From: Argopecten irradians
Taxonomy: Eukaryota; Mollusca; Bivalvia; Pectinida; Pectinidae
NCBI RefSeq assembly: GCF_041381155.1
Contig: NC_091134.1
Location: forward strand, 12,278,008 to 12,342,007
Direction: 5' to 3'
Length of the DNA: 64,000 bases
Numbering within the stretch: the first letter of the stretch is position 1; each line of letters starts with the position of its first letter. Below the pieces are notes generated by a model. That model searched no databases. It had not been told where the DNA came from and saw nothing but the letters and a program-made list of their open reading frames with translations. Shown one piece after another: positions 12,049-24,677 of this stretch. Made by a program: the position numbers and the translations under genes.

Positions 12049-14270
12049 ATAATTGCTTCGCCTGAGTGTTTTACGATCCGCCTTCAAGATTTTGCTCCGT
12101 ATGAATTCAGGTATCTGGGAAACGTTTAAACAGTTGTTGTTACGGAAGCATATTAGGCTCACATTGGACAATGTTTTCTTCTGTATATTACGAAATAGTT
12201 TATTTGGCGGTCGGCTTTTAAACTACATGGCGGTCGCCATTTAAATTTCTAGCAGATATATATATACATGGTGGTTGCGAGAAAATTTAAGTTCAATTAA
12301 ATGGGACCGCCATCGTTCTCCTGATTTTTTTTCCTGTGTGATCCTAATACGCTACCGTATTTTCCTGATTTCTAACAATTCTTAGATAAATACAACGTCT
12401 GGACTTGTATCTATGACTCTTTCAATATTCTATTCAAAGAAGCATAAAACTGCAATATGAAAATTCTGAGGCTGCAACAAGCAAACACCCTATTTTTAAA
12501 TTTTACATTTCGTAAAATATCTTACATGATATAGTAAGTACATTAAGTAATTTGGAGAAACAATGATAAAAAATGTATCAAGAAAACTGAATGAACAGTG
12601 GCATGATAATGGAAGTTCTTTTGTTTATTTACGGAGGTTGGAAAGCTGTTCTGCACTATATCCATTCAGAGTCGGTTCCTTATTGTTCTTGTGTTACAAG
12701 ATACATCAGAAAGTAGATAAAACAAACAATAAAGATATATGATATGGAAAAGTGTTGGTGGATTATATGTACATAAACTTTATTTCATTAGTCAGTAAAA
12801 ATATCGCGGGGTTTTCGGTTTTTCAGAAAAGGGTGGATAGGAATAGGGAGTCATGTGCATCAGAGTCGCGACGGAAAAACAAAGGAAGCTGTTTTAAGTT
12901 TTATTTATTTATTTATTTATTTTATTTTATTATTATTATTATTTTTTTTTTTTTTGCAATGTCAAATTTTCGATTTTCCATGTTTTCATCAAATTAAATT
13001 GAAAGTTGTCCACTCCTCATTGAGTTATTGTAATTCTGTATCTTAAAAATGGTTCTATATACTTTGTGATGCTCGTATGATGTTCATGGGTGTTTCTTTA
13101 ATCTTCACCGGGAAAAAGACAACTTCCGTGTCAGTCGTTTTTACATTATGACATAGGCGACTGCAAAAAGTACCGTATAACAAAAGTTTTAATTCTGATT
13201 TTATTAACAATTGTTAACAGATAAAAAGATATGTGAAATCATATCAATTAAAAAGATTTTTCACCTGTGTTTAAAAGTAGTTTATAACCACTTATTATTT
13301 TAATTGTTATAATATTTTGTTTCTCCGACCTCGACGTTTTATTACAATTACACTGTATGATATCCTGCCAATTTAAAATTTGAAATATGTTTGAAGAAAA
13401 CCCCGACTGGAATTATCCATACCTGAGCATAGCACGTCATTTTAATGCAATTCCATTTGTTTGCGTCTTTATAGTTAAACCGTGAGTTTAGTAATAGGAA
13501 ACTACGTTATAATTCTCTCAGCGATATCATGAGATTATATTGCATGGGAAACCTCGACCTCGACCGACCTAAGCGTATTGCGTGGGATAAACCAGTATTA
13601 TATCGGTAGGTATAAGAAAAAGTACGTTTCATCCTAATGCACTGACACAGCATACAGTTTAAATACCAGTGAGCTTACACAATACATGGTTGTTGAAGTA
13701 TATTTTATGAAAAGAAAGAGAAGAACAACTTTTTTTAGAAGAAGGTATTTTTGCTATTTGTCAGACGCACACACGAAGGAGACCTGTCTATGCGTAAAAG
13801 ATTAAAGAATAATACAAGGTCGAGTTTCTGAAAATACATATCATAATCACCTATAATATGCACTTTATGATCTAATCTACGAAAGAACATTTAAATATCC
13901 AAATTCCCTGTCACAATGTTACTACGTTGATGTTTATAATTAAAAAAGTCTTTCCGCGAGGTATTTTACAATATATATAGGATCTTTCTTGGGTGTTCAT
14001 ATTATGTGACATTTTATGAAAAGAAGTTCTTACTTTTGCAATGAAAACTTCAAAAGAGTTTTAGTAACACGTTACGAACATGCCTGTGAATATGTCGGCG
14101 GGCAGGATGCCGCATTATAGATGTCAATTAACTGTTCTTCATTGAAAGTGTTTTGAATTGGTCTATGTCAGCAATATTGCAGTACATTTTCTGCACTTTT
14201 ATTGTTTTGCTTTATTATTTCATATTCATCGTTCGATATCAGGCGAATTCTTAAGTTGATAAATACTTGT
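12049..14270. other. Non-coding, low-complexity stretch
   Basis: No gene recognised. Low-complexity TTTA/ATT/T-rich tracts at 12,897-12,956. A fragment of the foldback family (gggataaaccagtattatat) lies near 13,586. Confidence 0.5.
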
Positions 14271-14274
14271 AGAC

Positions 14275-14520
14275 TGTGTCAGTATAATGTGACCGGGTGG
14301 GGTGTGTTGCTTGGTGTCTTCGGCGGCATGCTTCAGTGATATAGCACTATAAAAAGGGCAAAAGTTCCACTATACAAGAAGACACAACATGAATATACCG
14401 CAGTCTCCCAAAACACGCACCTCGCACAACATACACGCAATACACAGCATACATGGGGGGCCGTCCTTACATGACCCTGGCTGTTAATAGGACGTTAATT
14501 AATCAAACAAACAAACTGTG
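14275..14520 (+). mobile_element. SINE-like retroposon, 5'-truncated copy
   Basis: Starts near 'gtcagtataatgtgaccggg' and ends in the tail 'gctgttaataggacgttaat' followed by (caaa)n. It is the inverted partner of 15,093-15,566 and shares the full 3' half with it. The 5' part present in the other copies is missing. Confidence 0.7.
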
Positions 14521-15092
14521 GCACTGTGCTAAGCTTGTATAATGTGAGTTTTGCTCCTAAATTTAATTGCACCAAAATAATTATATTAATTGTACACCTA
14601 CAGTTTGTCCTTACTGAAAAGAAAAAAACAACTATTTTTCCACATATTCTATAGAATAATTGCTACAACTCTAGTCACATGATTGGTTACCTAAAGTTCC
14701 GAAATATTAATATTCAATAATATTTTCACAGACTCTGGGTTAAAGTGAAAAGAAATCTCAAATGGGTACTCCATCAGGGGAAAATATTGATATAATAATC
14801 CGTTCCGTGTCTTTTTTCCTTCTGCATCATTTAAACGAGATATCTGTAAACCAAATAAATATCATATCATTTGTAAACATAGTGTCTACATGACATCCTA
14901 TTGTATGCTAGTATACTCTTTCTGACGCTATCGACATTCAACATTTCTAAAATCGACCGACATCGATGATCAGGGTGATATGAACTTGTATAAGTACTTG
15001 CCCTATAAAAATGCATTTTTGTGAAATCATAGGTACTACATAAAAGAATACCATCACGTGCACTCTGACACAAGGTACAAGTATCACAATCC

Positions 15093-15566
15093 TTGTTTGT
15101 TTGTTTGTTTGTTTGTTTGATTAATTAATGTCCTATTAACAGCTATGGTCATATAAGGACAGCCTCCCATGTATGCGGTTTATTGCATGTATGTAGTGCG
15201 AGGTGCGTGTTTGGGAGACTGCGGTATATTCGTGTTGTATCTTCTTGTATAATGGAACTATTGTCCTTTTTATAGTGCTATTTCACTGAAGCATGCCGCC
15301 AAAGACACCAAGCAACACCCGCTCACATTATACTGACAACGAGCGAAACAGTCGTCCCACTCCCTGTATGCTGAGCGCTAAGCAGGAGCAGAAACTACAA
15401 AGGGGCGAAAGCTCAACTCAAGGCCAAAAGTGAGGCGGTGCCAAAGAAGGCATTAGGAAAGATAAAGTCAGTTAGGAAGAAGAGAAAAGATAAGATCCTA
15501 TATTTAGTCGCCTTTTACGATCATGCAATAGGGGCAGCAGGTACAATTCTTACACCCTACCTGCAG
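15093..15566 (-). mobile_element. SINE-like retroposon with 12-bp target duplication
   Basis: Flanked by the direct repeat gtatcacaatcc at 15,081-15,092 and 15,567-15,578. Read on the minus strand it begins ctgcaggtagggtgtaag, has a body of about 400 bp, and ends in 'ctgttaataggacattaatt' plus (caaa)n. A long target duplication and a simple (caaa)n tail are the marks of LINE-mobilised retroposition. No clear A/B box was found at its 5' end, so a truncated LINE 3' end is the alternative. Confidence 0.75.
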
Positions 15567-15599
15567 GTATCACAATCCACATAGGTATAGCTAAATTAA

Positions 15600-18500
15600 T
15601 CGTTGTAACAGACGCCATATTGCCTCAAGCTGTTAAGTTCAACATCATTGAGTACATCAGTACGGGTGTTGGGATAGGTTGAACACGGAACATTAACAAC
15701 GTATTTACCAGAACATGCATGACATCTGCGAAACGAAATGTTAAGGAGAGCTAAAGGGAAAAGTCATGATAGAAACATAAATTGTAAAAGGTTAGTTGTT
15801 CCAACTGTAAACAACGTACATCAGCGTTGGTGTTAATTAACCGTCTTTACGAAGTACTGACAATCAACAATAAACATTCATTTCAGTTATTTTTATAGAT
15901 GCCCCACCGCAGACAGATCATAGACAATATAATATATCATTGATGTTTAGACGTATATGTATGTCTAATTGAAACAAAGCTGTATATAAAATAGTTGGTG
16001 TCTGTGTATTCAGTATGTATTTCAATATAGAGCATAGTGCTGTGGATTTTTTCATGATGCAATCAATCTTTCTGAAGTAAAACTAAGCTGTTCTCCTGTT
16101 TTTAATTAATACAAACTACCATTCGTTGGCGGCGTAGCCCCTTTTGACTTTACAATATTATACTACAGAATTACCAACAAATATGCTACGCACAATTGCC
16201 ATGCTATTTTATACTATAACCTAAACCACGACGGATGCTTATATAATGAAACATTCGTGATAGTTTCCATCGATGATTTGAAGCATTCAAATCATTTCAT
16301 GTTTATAAATATTCTTAAAATGAAATGCAAAACAAATTTTGTTAATTTTGTTTTCATTACTCCAACCACGAAAGATCATACTTTATACACAACTTCAATT
16401 TATATGTCATACAGAAAAAACATTATCAAAGTGATGCTTACTCATTTAGTAGGTCTACTGGTATATATATATTCTATTATTTATGAATTGTAAGACAAAG
16501 CTCTGTCAGTACAAAAATCACTTTTCAACATATTAGATAAAATAAGTTATTCATTATTTATCAAAACTTATAGGTTTCAATAGATTAATGAAGAAAACAA
16601 AATCGCCCAATTATGACATATACATATTTATGCATTTAAAAATGTACGGTTTTTCAGGTGCAATTGCCATTTTAATAATGTTTCTTCCTGTTTTAAATTC
16701 TGGGCCATACCGTAATAACGTTATTTCATTAATCTGATTAACTTTAATTAAACAAAGTTTTTAACAGTAAATGTTTCTTACCTCAGCTTATCTATCTTAG
16801 CTAATAATATACATGTATAATTTCACCGAACCTTTATCAGAGTGCTGCAATAGACACGTACTTACATAACTGTCTATTTATAATTAGAATTCGATCCTAA
16901 TTGATACAGCTGTTCGTCAAATTACACCGTCGGAACAGCCGGTGTTTTTTTATATATTAAAATCTCATTTCAATTGCTTGGAATGAAGTTGCAATGATAT
17001 CGTTTCAAATTCTTGTATTTACATGTTTTAGATTGGCGGATTGCTGTAAACATCGTGTTTATCAGTATCTTGACAGAATTAAACGGGCATCCCTTCTTTT
17101 GAAAATTAAGGCTGTTTTGAAGGGCAAAGAATAAATGATTGCCGGTGTTAAAATTCCTATTATATCAGTGATTGCAGTAGAATGGTCCTGCAGTAAGTAT
17201 TAATCTTGTCGGTTTTCTCTGACGATCAGCAAATGAACCATTAATTAACTTAAGGTAATCAATGCACCACCGATGTACAGATAATACATACGTAGAATGG
17301 AGAGAAAATGAAATATACATTTTTTTTTATTAAGTTTCATTTTGACACCCTAAAACAGGTCCAAACAAAGAAATATCCCTGTGGTCTCATCTGCAGGTAG
17401 AAGATATTAAAATTGTGACCCTAGTCTACTGATTCAGCTATCATCCTGCACTAGACAGTTGTGGAATTACTTTCTGTTTTCAACTATCAATTATGATATT
17501 TTATTAATTTTTCTTCACAGTTTACATTTTTCTCTTTCAATATCGCTACCATTTGTCCATTTAAAGACGGTCTTGGTATATACATGTATAATAAAACCTC
17601 GATCAGTCGAAATACCATCGTAATAAATGTGGCTCACCTGGTACTCGAATGATGTGTAAACACTGACCGATGAACTTTCCGTCGATTTGGTTACCTACTG
17701 TGTCTAGACAGTGCACATATACTTGTGGTTTATCTTATGTCGTATATCCGTGTTTTCAGTATACTTGTTTTGAAAACTCATTCTTTTAATTGCATTTTAG
17801 TGCAACTTTTGCAATAAAATTAACTGAACGGAACACTGCCTAATAGGAAGTTATTCTAATAAATCACCCACAGTCAGACACTGAACAGATTATTGCCGAA
17901 GATGGAAAGTAGTTAATTATGTAATTTGGTATACTTCATTTATAACCTGAATGTTAGATTTTGTGAAGGTTAGTTATAATGGCCAAGATCTTAACTCCCG
18001 ATTCATGCGAAAAGAAAAAGCCATAGTTGCATAAAACATTATCATAAGGACTTCGTTGGTGAATATTTAAATATGATTCATAGGATGATGATTATTATAT
18101 AATGTAACACCGCGCGTTTCAGTGGCGGCCAGATCTAACAACATGGCTGGTAAATGTTTATTTAAACAACTGAACTGGAGACCGGATTCACAGAACTATA
18201 GTAAATGTTGATGTTGTGAAAACACATGTTTAATTAAATTTGGAACTACAACACCACCTGTATATGACACATATCTACATCTTATACATATTCACTTGTA
18301 CTCCTGAAAGTAAAACATCATTATATTTCATGGTTGCTTCTGTTGATTTTGAAGTAAACGGTATTAATTACTATACGTATCCGTCATTATCCGTTAATCT
18401 ATGAACTTACCTGTAGTATAAAAAAAATAAAAAAAAATCAACATTATGTTAAAATCTTACAAGTTAAATGTAAAGGAAGAGTCATCATCCCTACCAATGT

Positions 18501-19990
18501 ATATGGTCAATGTTAGTCTGAAGACCATTTCAACATTCAAGATACATGTTATTCTTTGCATAGGACGACCTAGCTATTAATACCATACTGTAAAAAAAAC
18601 ATGAAATTTATTTTTCGATTACTTTCCAAAAGTTAATTCCGAAATAAACATTCACAACATTTATATTGCTAGGAATGCCCATTGAATGCTTAAATCCGCG
18701 AAAGCTAGTCTTGGCGAACATGTTTTGAAATGGAAATCGCGAAATTTAGTACGCGCTAAAAAAAGTACTTTAAAGTTTTATCAAGAGTAGAGCAGGAAAA
18801 AGCATGCATGATAATCTGTATAATCCTGGAATGTACGTATATCTGTCTCTGAATTATGTATTACTAACTTTTATGTGGAATAAAATTTGAATAAGTTGTT
18901 GGTTATTATTGTTGGAGTAGAAAAGCTGAAATGAGAACAACACGGAGAGAAAAGTGTAAGTTCACTCATAGGTTAGATTAATTATTTAGGTCATATACAG
19001 CGTGAGCTGTTCGGGCACTCTTAATTAATAAGATCAATCTTCTAAGCAAGACATGATAAGCACACGCGTAGCAAGGTTATATGCACATGCTACATATTAG
19101 GCTAAGCACGCAATGAGATATCGAGCTGTTCTTTGTATATATTTTGGTACATTTTTTTCTATTTTTTTCCTTATTTACCTTTTTTAATGAATACTTCAAA
19201 GACAGAAATGTATTTTGATAACTATCATATTAGAAGATTGTACTTACAATTAAGTCCATTATTTCCCAGTACAGTATCCATGTCACAGATAATATAGCCC
19301 AATATATATACGTTTAAGGTCACTCGAGCTGTCTTTTTTTACAACAGTTGTAATGAATGTTTTATGTATCTAGGTTAGAGGAGTATCTGACATCATTCAG
19401 ACAATGACATCCGAGTTGCTTTGTTTTCACAATAACCTGAGGTCATAGGTCAGTAATACAGCGAGAGTTGCGCACTGGATACATTAAATATTTAGACCTA
19501 CAGCCGGGAAAATGTTTTGGTAAACCAAGTGAAAATATCATTAACATCCGGTCATTATGATTCAGCACAATCAACTTAATGCAGCTGCATACAAATGTGT
19601 AAATATATTTATCAAATCATATTAATATATTTTTTACAACCTCGCTTGACGTTTTCGATAAAACGCAGATCCGAAACAAGGACAGAAAATTTTATTACTC
19701 TAGTTTATTATGTCTGTATAATCACACATTTTGTACGTCTTTACGCATGCCGCTTTACATTTGACTCGTGAGTTCAAGGACGTAGCACCGTTGCCAGACC
19801 TTAGCTTTACGTTTAAAAAATAGGATACAGTTTAAAGAAAATATAAATTAATTGGAATCTAGCCTTGTGTATGTTTTGATGATCTAGAATATATTCAATA
19901 AGAATATGCATTTTTGTAAACTAAAGAATGTTGAATTATCCCCAGATGTTTGTGTATATTTTGGTGATCATTGAGTTCATGCCATACCCT
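15600..19990. other. Intergenic stretch without recognised genes
   Basis: AT-rich, with only short open frames and no convincing exon pair. I see no repeat family I can name apart from simple A/T runs. Confidence 0.5.
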
Positions 19991-22900
19991 CATTGACAGT
20001 GATCGATGTGACCTCGCATTGTCTCTCTCAGTCATCAATGTGACCTTGTATTGTCTCTCTGAGTCATCAATGTGAACTCGTATTGTCTCTCACTGGACAG
20101 TCATCAATGTGACCTTGTATTGTCTCTCACTGACAGTCATCAATGTGACCTTGTATTGTCTCTCACTGACAGTCATCAATGTGACCTTGTATTGTCTCTC
20201 AGTCATCAATGTGACCTTGTATTGTCTCTCTCAGTCATCAATGTGACCTCGTATTGTCTCTCACTGACAGTCATCAATGTGACCTTGTATTGTCTCTCAC
20301 TGACAGTCATCAATGTGACCTTGTATTGTCTCTCTCAGTCATCAATGTGACCTTGTATTGTGTCTCTCTGTCATCAATGTGACCTCGTATTGTCTCTCAC
20401 TGACAGTCATCAATATGACCTCGTATTGTCTCTCACTGACAGTCATCAATATGACCTTGTATTTTCTCTCACTGACAGTCATCAATGTGACCTTGTATTG
20501 TCTCTCACTGACAGTCATCAATGTGACCTTGTATTGTCTCTCTCAGTCATCAATGTGACCTTGTATTGTCTCTCTCAGTCATCAATGTGACCTCGTATTG
20601 TCTCTCTCAGTCATCAATGTGACCTTGTATTGTCTCTCTCAGTCATCAATGTGACCTTGTATTGTCTCTCTCAGTCATCAATGTGACCTTGTATTGTCTC
20701 TCACTGACAGTCATCAATGTGACCTTGTATTGTCTCTTACTGACAGTCATCAATGTGACCTTGTATTGTCTCTCTCAGTCATCAATGTGACCTTGTATTG
20801 TGTCTCTCTGTCATCAATGTGACCTCGTATTGTCTCTCACTGACAGTCATCAATATGACCTTGTATTGTCTCTCACTGACAGTCATCAATGTGACCTGTA
20901 TGTCTCTCTCAGTCATCAATGTGACCTCGTATTGTATCTCTCTCATCATCAATGTGACCTCGTATTGTGTCTCTCTGTCATCAATGTGACCTCGTATTGT
21001 CTCTCTCAGTCATCAATGTGACCTTGTATTGTCTCTCTCAGTCATCAATGTGACCACGTATTGTCTCTACTTACAGTCATCAATGTGACCTTGTATTGTC
21101 TCTCTCAGTCATCAATGTGACCTTGTATTGTCTTTCTCAGTCATCAATGTGACCTTATACTGCCTCTCTCAGTCATCAATGTGACCTTGTATTGTCTCTC
21201 TCAGTCATCAATGTGACCTTGTATTGTGTCTCTCTCAGTCATCAATGTGACCTCGTATTGTCTCTCACTGACAGTCATCAATGTGACCTTGTATTGTCTC
21301 TCACTGACAGTCATCAATGTGACCTTGTATTGTCTCTCTCAGTCATCAATGTGACCTTGTATTGTCTCTCTCTGTCATCAATGTGACCTCGTATTGTCTC
21401 TCACTGACAGTCATCAATATGACCTTGTATTTTCTCTCACTGACAGTCATCAATGTGACCTTGTATTGTCTCTCTCATGTTCTGTCATCAATGTGACCTT
21501 ATATTGTCTCTCTTTCATCAATGTGACCTCGTATTGTCTCTCACTGACAGTGATCAATGTGACCTTGTATTGTCTCTTACTGACAGTCATCAATGTGACC
21601 TTGTATTGTCTCTCTCAGTCATCAATGTGACCTTGTATTGTGTCTCTCTGTCATCAATGTGACCTCGTATTGTCTCTCACTGACAGTCATCAATATGACC
21701 TTGTATTTTCTCTCACTGACAGTCATCAATGTGACCTTGTATTGTCTCTCTCAGTCATCAATGTGACCTTGTATTGTATCTCTCAGTCATCAATGTGACC
21801 TTGTATTGTCTCTCTCAGTCATCAATGTGACCTTGTATTGTCTCTCTCAGTCATCAATGTGACCTCGTATTGTCTCTCTCAGTCATCAATGTGACCTTGT
21901 ATTGTCTCTCTCAGTCATCAATGTGACCTTGTATTGTGTCTCTCTGTCATCAATGTGACCTCGTATTGTCTCTCACTGACAGTCATCAATATGACCTTGT
22001 ATTTTCTCTCACTGACAGTCATCAATGTGACCTTGTATTGTCTCTCACTGACAGTCATCAATGTGACCTTGTATTGTCTCTCTCAGTCATCAATGTGACC
22101 TTGTATTGTCTCTCTGTCATCAATGTGACCTCGTATTGTCTCTCACTGACAGTCATCAATGTGACCTTGTATTGTCTCTTACTGACAGTCATCAATGTGA
22201 CCTTGTATTGTCTCTCTCAGTCATCAATGTGACCTTGTATTGTGTCTCTCTGTCATCAATGTGACCTCGTATTGTCTCTCACTGACAGTCATCAATATGA
22301 CCTTGTATTTTCTCTCACTGACAGTCATCAATGTGACCTTGTATTGTCTCTCACTGACAGTCATCAATGTGACCTTGTATTGTCTCTCTCAGTCATCAAT
22401 GTGACCTTGTATTGTGTCTCTCAGTCATCAATGTGACCTTGTATTGTCTCTCACTGACAGTCATCAATGTGACCTTGTATTGTCTCTTACTGACAGTCAT
22501 CAATTGTGACCTTGTATTGTCTCTCTCAGTCATCAATGTGACCTTGTATTGTGTCTCTCTGTCATCAATGTGACCTCGTATTGTCTCTCACTGACAGTCA
22601 TCAATGTGACCTTGTATTGTCTCTCACTGACAGTCATCAATGTGACCTTGTATTGTCTCTCTCAGTCATCAATGTGACCTCGTATTGTCTCTCTCAGTCA
22701 TCAATGTGACCTCGTATTGTCTCTCTCAGTCATCAATGTGACCTTGTATTGTCTCTCTCAGTCATCAATGTGACCACGTATTGTCTCTTACTTACAGTCA
22801 TCAATGTGACCTTGTATTGTCTCTCTCATGTCATCAATGTGACCTTGTATTGTCTCTTCTCAGTCATCAATGTGACCTTGTATTGTCCTCTCTCACTGTC

Positions 22901-24023
22901 AGTCATCAATGTGACCATTGCTCTCCACTACAGTCATCAATGTGACCTGTATTGTCTCTCAGTCATCAATGTGACCTTGTATTGTCTCTCTCAGTCATCA
23001 AATGTATTGTGTCTCTCTCAGTCATCAATGTGACCTTGTATTGTCTCTCACTCAGTCATCAATGTGACCTTGTATTGTCTCTCTCTGACAGTCATCAATG
23101 TGACCACGTATTGTCTCTCTCAGTCATCAATGTGACCTTGTATTGTCTCTCTCGTCATCAATGTGACCTCGTATTGTCTCTCTCACTGACAGTGATCAAT
23201 GTGACCTAGTGTATTGTCTCCTTACTGACAGTCATCAATGTGACCTTGTATTGTCTCTCTCAGTCATCAATGTGACCTTGTATTGTGTCTCTCTGTCATC
23301 AATGTGACCTCGTATTGTCTCTCACTGACAGTCATCAATATGACCTTGTATTTTCTCTCACTGACAGTCATCAATGTGACCTTGTATTGTCTCTCACTGA
23401 CAGTCATCAATGTGACCTTGTATTGTCTCTCTCAGTCATCAATGTGACCTTGTATTGTCTCTACTCTGTCATCAATGTGACCTCGTATTGTCTCTCACTG
23501 ACAGTGATCAATGTGACCTTGTATTGTCTCTTACTGACAGTCATCAATGTGACCTTGTATTGTCTCTTACTGACAGTCATCAATGTGACCACGTATTGTC
23601 TCTCTCAGTCATCAATGTGACCTTCTATTGTGTCTCTCTGTCATCAATGTGACCTCGTATTGTCTCTCACTGACAGTCATCAATATGACCTTGTATTTTC
23701 TCTCACTGACAGTCATCAATGTGACCTTGTATTGTCTCTCTCAGTCATCAATGTGACCTTGTATTGTCTCTCTGTCATCAATGTGACCTCGTATTGTCTC
23801 TCACTGACAGTCATCAATATGACCTTGTATTTTCTCTCACTGACAGTCATCAATGTGACCTTGTATTGTCTCTCTCAGTCATCAATGTGACCTTGTATTG
23901 TCTCTCTCTTTCATCAATGTGACCTCGTATTGTCTCACTCTCACAATGTGACCAGTGATCAATGTGACCTTGTATTGTCTCTTACTGACAGTCATCAATG
24001 TGACCTTGTATTGTCTCTCTCTC
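19991..24023. repeat. 4.0-kb minisatellite of 32/36-bp units with higher-order repeats
   Basis: About 120 head-to-tail units of the form agtcatcaatgtgacc-t(t/c)gtattgtctctc plus either 'tc' (32 bp) or 'actgac' (36 bp). Variant units recur in a fixed order: one with 'tgtctctctgtcatcaatg', followed by one with 'atcaatatgacc' and 'gtattttctc'. The marker 'tgtctctctg' starts at 20361, 20801, 21641, 21937, 22243, 22552, 23286 and 23631, giving a higher-order period close to 300 bp in the middle of the array (296, 306, 309). Small indels cluster at 22,800-23,220. All three plus frames are partly open because few units hold a stop. Unit lengths not divisible by three argue against coding. Confidence 0.97.
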
Positions 24024-24677
24024 CTTTCCAATCTGGCATGTCCCTTAAATGAACCCTGGCAAATTGGACATTGTTTCTTTTATTGAAATTACATGTGCAT
24101 GGTTCACTGCATTAGTCTGAACAATTTAATAAGTGTAATTTCTGGGCATTTAGCTTAAAGTATTCTATCTATGCATGATCATGATCAATGTCGATTAATT
24201 TTCAGACATATATCAAAATAAAACTTCCAAAAATACATACTGATTGATGGGAGATATTAATTTTATCTTTAAAATCATATCAAAACAAGAAACAGAAAAA
24301 ATCAATTTCTGAAAGTATTGGAATGTTGAAGAAATAGTGAAATTGGCTAACAAAATATGTGGAGAAAGAGCTGTCTGGCTTTCTCTTATCAACACTAGCA
24401 CTAGTAAAACTAGTATCTCATAATCGTGTACTCATGCACAATACTTGTACAGTAATATATATATACAATTTTACATAGTAAAAATATTCATTTAAAATAA
24501 TCAACAAATATTGTTGTCAAATATCAAAGATTTTAAAGTTTCTTAATGATTAAATTCAGTATACTGTATTTTCAAAACAATTATTCACTGATCACAAAAA
24601 TATAAATTATAAATCTGAATTTATTATATGAACTGAATATCAATACTTTAATTCATACACTGTTACCTCCCCTTACA
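24024..24677. other. 3' flank of the mitochondrial carrier gene
   Basis: Begins with a short relic of the SINE tail ('ctggcatgtcccttaaatg', 24,032-24,050). The rest is AT-rich and probably includes the 3'UTR of the minus-strand SLC25 gene. Candidate AATAAA-type signals are too many in such AT-rich sequence to choose one. Confidence 0.4.

Noticed and set aside
19991-24023. Possible CRISPR array or repeat-rich protein (HQCDLVLSLTDS frames)
   Set aside because: There are no unique spacers; the whole unit repeats. Frames are open only because few units contain stops, units of 32 bp shift frame, and no start context or splice signals support coding.
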